Source: Flavobacteria bacterium RIFCSPLOWO2_12_FULL_31_7
GTDB lineage: Bacteria; Bacteroidota; Bacteroidia; Flavobacteriales; Flavobacteriaceae
DNA length: 5,616 nucleotides
Direction of reading: 5' to 3'
Assembly (NCBI GenBank): GCA_001800945.1
Contig: MGWJ01000181.1
Span: 1 to 5,616, forward strand
Shown: piece after piece, positions 1 through 5,283 of the stretch
Position numbering within the stretch: position 1 is the stretch's first letter
Layout of the letters: each line of letters begins with the position of its first letter
The notes under the pieces: model-generated
The model's database searches: none
What the model was told of the DNA's origin: nothing
Seen by the model: only the letters and a program-made list of their open reading frames with translations
Made by a program: the position numbers and the translations under genes

Positions 1-659
1 ATTCCTGTAAATGTGGTGTTTGTTTGATAAGCACCTCCATCAACACTGTATTCATAACTTGAACTGTTTAATGTATACTGACCTAAATCAGAATAATTTT
101 CAGGATCGATAGCTGTCCAATCTCCTGGCACCCATGTAGTACTAGGAAGTGGAGTTGCACTTGCTAATCTTCTGTAAGTATAACCTGGCTGTCCTGAAGG
201 TGTAAATGAAGTATTTGTAGTTAATCCCCAAATATCAACTAATACATTTGCAGAAGTTGTAAGTCTAATATTATCATTATCATTTACAGCTGAACAACCA
301 GTAAATGAAAGATTTGGAACTACACCTGGTATATTGGCATCGTTACTTAATTTGATTACAAAAGTTGAATTATTAGCGATAGTTCCTGATAAAACATTAT
401 CACATCCTCCAGTAACTGTTCCACTACCGTTATTGAATGTTCTCAATTTATATCCAGCAAGATTTATTGGAGCACCTGTTCCATTGAATAACTCTACATA
501 AGTTAATGAACCTGTATTCGCATCTGTAACTTCCGAAATAAATAAGTTAGTTGGAATTGTACCTCCTACCGCAACTGGTGCAGTAATATTTATCGAACCT
601 GTTTGTACAGCACAAGTAGGTTGTGTTAAATAATCGAAAGTTGGAGTTGGTATTGAAAC
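1..659 (-). repeat. SprB-like repeat split around the lamin-tail domain (residues about 1491-1523 and 1688-1709 onward)
   Basis: The first half reads LTQPTCAVQTGSINITAPV at about residues 1502-1520. The second reads YEYSVDGGAYQTNTTFTG at 1692-1709 and continues off the window. In SprB-like repeats these two pieces are normally adjacent (TQPTC..ATGSI.V..P...YEYS.dGg.yq). Here the lamin-tail domain lies between them. SprB is the gliding adhesin of Flavobacterium; the similarity is to its repeat unit only. Confidence 0.6.
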
Positions 660-3600
660 AATATTTACATTAAATGGATCTTCTGAAGAACAGATTCCAT
701 TAGTAGCATATACATAAATAGTTTGGTTTGTAGTAATAACATCACCAGCATTTAAAGGTGTTCCTGTACCTCCTGTTGCAGTATAATAATTACCAACTGT
801 TAAAGCAGGTAAAATATAACTGTTACATGCATTAATATCTACTTGAGCAGGAATTACTGGCGATGCCAAAATTTCAACTTGAGTAGTTGTAGTATATTGA
901 GGACATCCACCTTGAGCTGGTACGGTAAAAGTAACTGTATAAATTCCAACATTTCCTAAAACTGGTATGATACTTCCAGTAACTGGATCTAAAGCATACT
1001 CTAAACCTGCTGGAGTAGCAGAATAATAACTACCTGTACCACCATTACCTGTAACAGTTACGGGTTGTAAAGTTGAGTTAGATTTACAGTATGAAGCACT
1101 GCTATATGCAATAGTTGCATTTGGAGTAGGTGTAACAATTACTGTTCTCGTAGTTATGATTGGATCATTTAACGCCGGAGCCGGTAAAGTTGGAATTGTA
1201 GTACTAGTAACAGTATACGTTCCAGGTGTACTTAATGAGAAGTTTATTTCACCAGTAGTAGAATTGATATTTAATCCTGCAGGTGAAGCTGTATAAGTTC
1301 CTGCAACTGCACCAGCAACTAATGTTGGTGTTTCGTTTGCAGCAGAATTACAATAAGTCACTGAAGAATAATTAAAAGTATTATAAGTATAACAAGCTGT
1401 TTGAGCAGTATTTGTAGGGTTAGCACCAATTGTAATGGTTCCTGCTGTATTCACAAAGTTGGTTACCATTAAAATATAAACTTGTCCTGGTAAAGCAGGC
1501 AATGTAAATGTTTCTACTGCAGCAGTTGAATAACTACATCTAATTGGCGAACCATTTGGAATGAATCCACAACCATTACTTCTACTAGGATAAGGTCCCC
1601 ATAATGCATAATCAACATCCCCAGAAGTCTGAGAAATAGTATAACTTAATGTTCCTGCCACTGTAGTTTCTAAAAAGAAGAAACTTGCATTTGGTGAAGT
1701 TCCTAAACAACCAAATGAACCTAAATTAGCAATATTTGTTGTGTTTGGATAAGTCAATGGTGTAGAACATAATGGAATTGCCTCTGGACAAGGAATTGCA
1801 CCGATACATAAATCAAATTCAGCAATAGAACCTGTACTACTGTAAACTCTAACGTAATAAGTTTGACCAACAGTTAAGTTATTAATTGTATTTTGATTTG
1901 TTAAAGCACAATATGGAGTTGCTGATGTAGTTAATGAACCACAACCACCCGTATAAATAGAATAGTTTACAGTACCTGCAGTTTCGTTCAACATATTCAT
2001 AATATATGTTGGCTTTGTAGCTACGAACTGATACCATACATCATTTGCTGTAGTAGTACAACCTGCTGGAAGACCTCCAGAGTTTGAAGCACCTGCAAGT
2101 GTTCCATGATTTAAAAGTGAACAATTTAAGTCATCGTTAATCGAAGCAACCGTTGCGTTGGCACATAAATCATTTATTGGCGTAGTAAAGAATGTAAATC
2201 CATCAGACCAAAAACTTGCATTTGTAGATGAACAGATAGCTCTAACATAAAAAGTATAAGCTGATGAAGGCGATAAACCTGTTACAACATAAGGAGGTGG
2301 GAAATTCACAGGAACTCCAGGTTGTCCTAATATTGGAGCATTTGAACCAAATGGTAAAACTAAAATTTCCCATTGTGTTGCTGTTCCAGATTCTGTCCAT
2401 GTTAAAGTTGCAGTAGTTGCTCCAACTGTAATAGTTCCTAAAGTTACTGGTTTAAAACAAGTAATTGGTGGTGTACAGTAAATAGTTGCGTCCCATCCAG
2501 CACTTGTAGTAGTTGCGTTAGAAGTAAATACAAATGTTAAACATCCACTAGCAGAAGTTGCAGAGAATGATGGCGGCAATGCAGTTCCTGTATAAGTACC
2601 AACAATCGGTGAAGTTGGTAAATTTCCATCTCTAATTACTAAATTATCACCCGTAGCAAGATTAAAATCATTAAATACAACTGTTACAATATCTCCAGCA
2701 TTATCTGGACAAATTATAGAGGTTATATTTTGGTTGTTTGAATAATTTCCAGAAACTCCTCCTGTGTCATAAAAATGATCTCCAGCACAGTAGTTTGGTG
2801 TAGTACAGAAATTTACTGGAATAGACCATAAACTAACTTCTGTAGGTCCACATTTTGCTCTTACATAAACATCATAACATGTTACAGAAGTTAATCCTGT
2901 AATCATGTAAGGACTTCCTGTTGTAGTTGTTACTCCAACTGCTGTTGCATTTGGAGCTGGCGAACCAGCAGGTAAAACAAGGACTTCCCATTGTGTTTCT
3001 GTTGCTCCATTAACCCAAGTTAACTGAGCTGAGTTATATAAAATATTAGAAATAACTAAACTTCCTGGTTTAGGACAAGTAATTAAATCTAATTTTACGT
3101 TATCAATTGCAGCTGGAGGTTGATTTCCTGCTGTATTATTATTTCTCCACTCAAAAGCTAAACGCATTGTTCCTCCAGCATATGGAGTAGCATTTAAAGT
3201 ATAATTTTGTGTGATAAAAGTTGGTATCGAAGCTAAATCGTTACTAACTTTAATATGATTTGCTATTGCAGGAATTTGTGTTCCAGCAACAGGATTATAC
3301 GTTGTAGGAACAGTCCATACTCTGAAATAATCGGTAGCCGTTTCTCCAGATGAACGCCAGTCAAAAGTTAAATCTAATTGTGTAGCTCCAGCAGGAATTA
3401 CAAAATCTTTATAAGCATGAGCAACTGATGTTCCTGTAACATTGTATGTATTTGTAGCGCCATTGGTATCTGTCACATATAAGGCGTGTGTTCCACCATT
3501 GTTAACTCCAGTTCCAACTGCCCATTTATTCGTTTGAGAAGCATTATTTAATGTCCAACCAGTAAGTGTTTCAAAACCATCAATAAAGTTTAATGGAGTG

Positions 3601-3965
3601 GCAACTTGTGGCATAATAAAAGTAAACGGTCCAGACCAAATACTAAAGTTACCATCATTACAATTTGCTCTTACATAATATTGATAAACAATTCCAGGTA
3701 TTAATCCTGTTGCAGAGAAAGGAATTCCTGTTGTAGTTCCTGCTCCTGTTGGTAAACCATAAGGCGCTGGCGCATAAGAAACTTCCCATGAAGTAATTCC
3801 TGCATCCGCCACCCAAGATAAATCAGCAGAAGTACCAGAAGTATTTGTTGCAGTTAATCCTGTTGGTTGATTACAAAAAGCTTGTTGAATTGTTAAAGTA
3901 TAACCCACAGTTTGTTGTGCTGCACTTGATGATACGATAACATAATATGTAGTACCAGCAACTAA
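1..3965 (-). CDS. Downstream continuation of the modular adhesin (codons 389-1709), no start of its own, runs off the left edge
   Basis: This stretch is open in the frame of the upstream fragment for 1321 codons and has the same composition and domain types. It resumes mid-domain with LVAGTTYYV, the end of the PPC-like domain that the TGA cuts. It then carries FN3, anchor-J, FN3, CUB-like, FN3, two PPC-like, three Ig-like, and lamin-tail/SprB-like modules. Several modules are joined at a Cys followed two residues later by Pro (for example CNQPTG, CPKPGS, CFKPVT), a recurring linker pattern. The first in-frame ATG (codon 506, plus positions 3612-3614) lies at an FN3 edge with no signal peptide behind it, so independent expression as an exported protein is unlikely. 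An intact 1321-codon frame after a stop suggests the stop is recent or not real. Confidence 0.85.
69..560 (-). other. Lamin-tail domain (residues about 1524-1687)
   Basis: The segment runs PTNLFISEV, then YVELFNGTGAPINLAGYKL, STFVIKLS, NDNDNIRLTTS, VLVDIWG and YTYRR, closing with WTAIDPENYSDLGQY. The IxEV...YVELFN...NLxGYxL opening and the D-x-I-x-L...D-x-W-G strand pair are the bacterial lamin-tail signature. In bacteria the domain is thought to help attach extracellular proteins or nucleases to surfaces or DNA; here it has no enzyme partner in the window. Confidence 0.78.
660..854 (-). other. Ig-like stalk domain 3 (residues about 1426-1490)
   Basis: This compact unit has DINACNSYILPALTVGNYYTATGGTGTPL, then AGDVITTNQTIYVYAT and a closing FNVNIV strand. 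(Residues are listed in short blocks; the first block runs from about 1431 to 1459.) The Cys-x-Ser-Tyr-x-Leu-Pro motif with GNYYT is a recurring short domain in Bacteroidota secreted proteins and often occurs in series. Its boundaries are approximate. Confidence 0.6.
855..1391 (-). repeat. Two tandem Ig-like/PKD-like repeats (residues 1247-1338 and 1339-1425)
   Basis: The two units share a pattern: Tyr-Ser-Ser...Tyr-Cys at the start (SSVTYCNS and SSASYCKS), a Gly-rich turn, SPAGLNI or TPAGLEY, a TGEI or TGSI turn, and GTYTVT or GIYTVT at the end. They are protein-level repeats; the DNA has diverged too far to be a simple tandem duplication. Such units usually act as stalk segments. Confidence 0.68.
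1392..1787 (-). other. Beta-sandwich domain related to the PPC-like subdomain (residues 1115-1246)
   Basis: The segment opens PEAIPLCSTPLTYPNTT, then GSFGCLGTSPNASFFFLE, a TLSYTISQTSGDVDYALWGPY core, a short Cys-containing loop, and PGQVYILMVTNFVN...GTITIG. The DVDYALWGP core with Cys-Leu-Gly upstream is a recurrent module in large Flavobacterium surface proteins, usually placed, as here, between adhesin domains and Ig-like repeats. Confidence 0.65.
1788..2177 (-). other. PPC-like beta-sandwich domain 2 (residues 985-1114)
   Basis: The segment opens INDLCANATVAS, has ANDVWYQFVATKPTYIMNM in the core, a Cys-rich loop (GGCGSLTT...PYC), and INNLTVGQTYYVRVYSS near the end. This is the same layout as PPC-like domain 1 and is common in Bacteroidota secreted proteins. 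Confidence 0.72.
2178..2459 (-). other. Fibronectin type III domain 4 (residues 891-984)
   Basis: The domain opens CFKPVTLG, has ATLTWTESG, QWEILVLPFG, YVVTGLSPSS, FYVRAICSS, and closes FWSDGFTFFTTP. It is the nearest relative within the window of FN3 domain 3. Confidence 0.78.
2475..2801 (-). other. CUB-like domain (residues 777-885)
   Basis: The segment begins YCAGDHFYDTGG and continues GNYSNNQNIT, a Cys-Pro-Asp turn, VTVVFNDFNLATGDNLVIRDG, and then SGCLTFVFTSN and GWDATIYC. The order of glycine-asparagine opening, a phi-x-F strand followed by a D-x-L-x-I-x-DG motif, and a closing LTFxFTS...GW strand is the CUB pattern. Flanking and internal Cys residues could form the usual disulfides. 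The role is likely protein or glycan binding. Confidence 0.72.
2805..3077 (-). other. Fibronectin type III domain 3 (residues 685-775)
   Basis: The domain opens CPKPGS and contains AQLTWVNG, QWEVLVLPAGSPAPN, MITGLTSVTCYDVYVRAKC, and a closing LWSIPVNF strand. It is closely similar to FN3 domain 4 (QWEILVLP, GSNAPI, YVRAIC), which suggests one arose from the other by duplication. Confidence 0.78.
3078..3602 (-). other. Choice-of-anchor J-like domain 2 (residues 510-684)
   Basis: The segment starts NFIDGFETLTGW and includes WAVGTG, a DFVIPAG strand, LDLTFDWRSSGE and LAFEWRNNN, and closes with AAIDNVKLD. The FE...GW opening and the terminal IDNV motif are the same signature as in domain 1, although the interior is longer and divergent. 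It may recognise a different partner from domain 1. Confidence 0.7.
3612..3872 (-). other. Fibronectin type III domain 2 (residues 420-506)
   Basis: The domain opens at the Cys-Asn-Gln-Pro linker, with ADLSWVADAG then WEVSYAP, SATGLIPG and YQYYVRANC, and closes with a WSGPFTF strand. The spacing of these blocks matches FN3 domains 1, 3 and 4 of the same protein. Confidence 0.75.
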
Positions 3966-4289
3966 TCAATTTAAAACAATGTTTCTAGGTGTAGTTCCTG
4001 GATTAGCCACACCACCTAAACATGAAGTCGCAGGCATTCCAGCTACAGGACATTGACTGTAAACATGTAAACTTGAACTAGCGTTTGTTGGTGCTAAATT
4101 AAAAATATAATTACCTGTTACGGTAGGTGTAAAAGCATAAAAAACATCATTTCCTGCCATATAGTTAGTAGCGGTACTACTACAAGCAAGTGGTTGTGCA
4201 ACATCATTTGTATCTAAATAATTTGCCGTATTATCAATTGTTTGATAAGGTAAAGCACCTACCACAATTGGGCCAGCACAAGTATCACC
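3873..4289 (-). other. PPC-like beta-sandwich domain 1 (residues 281-419), split by the in-frame TGA
   Basis: The domain starts at GDTCAGPIVV, a common opening of this module. It carries the GNDVFYAFTPTVTGNYIF core and a short Cys-rich loop (SQCPVAGMPATSC), then PRNIVLN, the TGA at codon 388, and LVAGTTYYVIVSS. The last strands (YTLTI) end at about residue 416. A related domain further along, at residues 985-1114, has INNLTVGQTYYVRV in the corresponding place, which shows that the sequence on both sides of the TGA belongs to one fold. Confidence 0.75.
3966..3968 (-). other. In-frame TGA stop at codon 388 interrupting the adhesin frame
   Basis: The plus-strand bases are TCA, read as TGA on the coding strand, between AAT (Asn) and TTA (Leu). 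The frame is unchanged before and after, so one base substitution explains it. Single-base precursors include TCA (Ser), GGA (Gly), TTA (Leu), CGA or AGA (Arg), TGG (Trp) and TGT or TGC (Cys). The position lies at a turn just before the GTTYY strand, where a small residue such as Ser or Gly would fit. There is no homopolymer next to it. It is the only in-frame stop I found in 1709 codons. Confidence 0.9.
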
Positions 4290-5129
4290 GAATGAAGCAG
4301 TTTGGAAATTTCTAGGTCCGAACCAATCACTTGGGAAACCAGAAACACAAACCGAACGAACTTGAAACTTGTATAAAGTATTAGCAGCTAAACCAGTTGC
4401 TATAAATGGATTAGTAACACCTGTATATGTGATGGTACTTGGACCTCCAAAAGTATCAGCAAGAGGACAAACTTGAACATCAAAAAGAGTTACCCCAGCT
4501 GGAGAACCCCAACTTAATTGTGCAGATGTGGTAGACTCTAATGATGTTAATAACGGACCAGTAGGCGCATTACATTTTTCTACCACATTAACATTATCCA
4601 AACACCATCTGTTTTCTCCATTATCATTTGACATTACAAAAGCAATGTAAATTTGTGATCCTGGTGGATAAGTAGCTGGAATGTCAATTACTTTTTCTTC
4701 ATATACATTGACAACTGCTGTTAATGTAGATTCCGTGTAAGTTATGATATTCGTAAAATCTGCAGGGTTAGTTTGTGAAGCATTTGAAATTCTGATTTCA
4801 AAAGTACCACCCTGAACTCCTGTTTGAACAGTTTTCGCATAAAAACGTATTTGCCCATTTGCAGGAACAGTAATCTGATTCGTAACTAACCAGTCAATTG
4901 CCTGACCTGTAGCTACATTTTCTCTTGTGATTGTAGCAGATTTTCCTACACCTAAGTAAGTAAATGCTCCAACACTAGTTTCGGACCAACTTGGTCCTGC
5001 AGGTAAACCCGTACCTGATTCGAATTGTGTCCACCCTGTAGGCGGAAATGTTGCGCCTTCAAAATTCTCGGATTGACCGAAAAGGTTTAAACCAGCGAAC
5101 ATAAATAATAATAAAAGTAGTTTTTTCAT
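3966..5129 (-). CDS. N-terminal fragment (387 aa) of the modular adhesin: signal peptide, anchor-J domain, FN3, truncated PPC-like domain
   Basis: This open frame is what would be translated if the TGA terminates. Residues 1-19 are a signal peptide. Residues 20-186 form a choice-of-anchor J/cleaved-adhesin beta-sandwich, opening with NFEG and TGW and closing with RWCLDNVNV. Residues 187-276 are an FN3 domain, with QLSW early and FQVRSVC followed by a downstream Trp late. Residues 281-387 are the first three quarters of a PPC-like domain (GNDVFYAFTP core), cut off just before its last strands. The ATG at 5129 is chosen because it directly opens the Lys-Lys plus hydrophobic signal sequence. Upstream sequence is A-rich without a Shine-Dalgarno motif, normal for Bacteroidota. 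A 387-residue product would enter the periplasm but lack any C-terminal sorting signal, so it would probably not reach the surface and its last domain would be misfolded. Confidence 0.85.
   Translation of the reverse strand: MKKLLLLLFMFAGLNLFGQSENFEGATFPPTGWTQFESGTGLPAGPSWSETSVGAFTYLGVGKSATITRENVATGQAIDWLVTNQITVPANGQIRFYAKTVQTGVQGGTFEIRISNASQTNPADFTNIITYTESTLTAVVNVYEEKVIDIPATYPPGSQIYIAFVMSNDNGENRWCLDNVNVVEKCNAPTGPLLTSLESTTSAQLSWGSPAGVTLFDVQVCPLADTFGGPSTITYTGVTNPFIATGLAANTLYKFQVRSVCVSGFPSDWFGPRNFQTASFGDTCAGPIVVGALPYQTIDNTANYLDTNDVAQPLACSSTATNYMAGNDVFYAFTPTVTGNYIFNLAPTNASSSLHVYSQCPVAGMPATSCLGGVANPGTTPRNIVLN
4302..4571 (-). other. Fibronectin type III domain 1 (residues 187-276)
   Basis: The module follows the Cys-Asn-Ala-Pro linker. 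It has AQLSW at the B strand, ATGLAANTLYKFQVRSVC at the E-F region, and a Trp in the C-terminal part. The pattern matches the other three FN3 modules in this protein at equivalent positions. It is probably a spacer or interaction module. Confidence 0.75.
4572..5072 (-). other. Choice-of-anchor J / cleaved-adhesin domain 1 (residues 20-186)
   Basis: The domain begins with the hallmark NFEG...PPTGW, follows with DWLVTNQITVPANG and QIRFYAKT strands, and ends with RWCLDNVNVVEKC. This opening (aromatic-Glu, then Gly-Trp) and the closing LDNV motif are typical of the jelly-roll adhesin domain found at the N-terminus of many Bacteroidota secreted proteins. The function is presumed carbohydrate or surface binding; no ligand can be read from the sequence. 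Confidence 0.75.
5073..5129 (-). other. Sec signal peptide of the modular adhesin (residues 1-19)
   Basis: The N-terminus has MKK, then an uninterrupted hydrophobic core (LLLLLFMFAGLNLFG), then Gln-Ser at about residues 19-20. This is the usual shape of Flavobacterium Sec signals, which often end in Phe-Gly-Gln or Ala-Gln. There is no lipobox cysteine, so the protein is predicted to be released and not lipid-anchored. The exact cleavage point is inferred. Confidence 0.85.
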
Positions 5130-5166
5130 TATAGTTTGTAGTGATTAATTAATATCTTTAACTACA

Positions 5167-5174
5167 CAAAAATA
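5167..5174 (-). promoter_or_regulatory. Putative -7 element (TATTTTTG) for the adhesin gene
   Basis: Read on the minus strand the sequence is TATTTTTG, an exact match to the Bacteroidota TAnnTTTG -7 consensus. It lies about 37 bases upstream of the ATG at 5129, giving a leader of roughly 30 bases. No convincing -33 TTTG is seen at the expected distance. In AT-rich DNA an 8-mer of this kind can occur by chance. Confidence 0.45.
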
Positions 5175-5200
5175 TAAATTACAAGGGAACATTCAGATTA

Positions 5201-5229
5201 TATCGACGAAAAGCATGTTTTCATCGATA
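5201..5229. promoter_or_regulatory. Imperfect 12-bp inverted repeat in the divergent intergenic region
   Basis: Left arm TATCGACGAAAA (5201-5212) and right arm TTTTCATCGATA (5218-5229) pair at 11 of 12 positions, with one C/A mismatch at 5207 and 5223, around the 5-base spacer GCATG. It lies between the two putative promoters, 27 bases upstream of the adhesin -7 element and 30 bases upstream of the lpxH-side -7 element, where a regulator dyad could affect both genes. There is no gene ending here, so it is not a terminator. Binding is inferred only. Confidence 0.45.
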
Positions 5230-5235
5230 AAAAGC
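5202..5235 (+). repeat. Direct repeat ATCGA-nn-AAAAGC, two copies 21 bp apart
   Basis: ATCGACGAAAAGC (5202-5214) recurs as ATCGATAAAAAGC (5223-5235), with 11 of 13 bases identical. The 21-bp offset is about two helical turns, so the copies face the same side of the DNA. It overlaps the inverted repeat at 5201-5229. Confidence 0.5.
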
Positions 5236-5259
5236 TTAATTTAACTAAATTATTTTCTT

Positions 5260-5267
5260 TAAATTTG
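5260..5267 (+). promoter_or_regulatory. Putative -7 element (TAAATTTG) for the metallophosphoesterase gene
   Basis: TAAATTTG matches the TAnnTTTG consensus exactly. It ends 16 bases before the proposed TTG start at 5284, so the leader would be only about 10-13 bases. No clear -33 TTTG lies 17-23 bases upstream. The position supports the TTG start over any site further upstream, and the frame is in any case closed by TAA at 5260-5262. Confidence 0.45.
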
Positions 5268-5283
5268 TAAAAAAATCAACATT

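Larger units (their letters stand above)
1..5129 (-). pseudogene. Giant modular T9SS-type surface/secreted adhesin-like protein, interrupted by one in-frame TGA; 3' end outside window
   Basis: This is a single coding frame of at least 1709 codons, starting at ATG 5127-5129 and open to the left edge except for TGA at 3966-3968 (codon 388). The product is a string of extracellular beta-sandwich modules behind a signal peptide: anchor-J, FN3, PPC-like, FN3, anchor-J, FN3, CUB-like, FN3, two PPC-like, three Ig-like, and a lamin-tail domain within a SprB-like repeat. Proteins of this build in Bacteroidota are usually exported by the type IX secretion system and act in adhesion, gliding or polymer binding; no catalytic domain is visible here. 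The C-terminal sorting domain, if any, is beyond the window, so T9SS export is inferred. Domain register is the same on both sides of the TGA, so the two halves were one gene. I call it a pseudogene on the sequence as given; a base-call error would restore it. Confidence 0.8.

Noticed and set aside
3612..3614. In-frame ATG at codon 506 as the start of a separate downstream gene
   Set aside because: It lies at the edge of an FN3 module inside continuous domain sequence, with no signal peptide and no promoter-like or intergenic sequence before it.
1..3965. Genes on the plus strand opposite the adhesin
   Set aside because: I see no long plus-strand frame with a sensible start; the minus-strand frame shows clear domain conservation over the whole stretch.
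3966..3968. UGA recoded as an amino acid (Trp, Gly or selenocysteine)
   Set aside because: It is the only in-frame TGA in about 1709 codons, Trp and Gly are encoded normally by TGG and GGN throughout, and the gene content is of Bacteroidota type, which uses the standard bacterial code. No reason for selenocysteine in a beta-sandwich spacer.
3955..3980. Frameshift or homopolymer slippage as the cause of the break
   Set aside because: The reading frame is identical on both sides and the domain continues residue for residue; no long homopolymer adjoins the stop.
1..5129. Mobile element, CRISPR array or tandem DNA repeat
   Set aside because: The repetition seen is at protein level between diverged domains; there are no regularly spaced identical repeats, terminal inverted repeats or transposase motifs.
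5201..5229. Rho-independent terminator
   Set aside because: Both flanking genes are transcribed away from this region, so neither ends here, and the stem is AT-rich rather than GC-rich.
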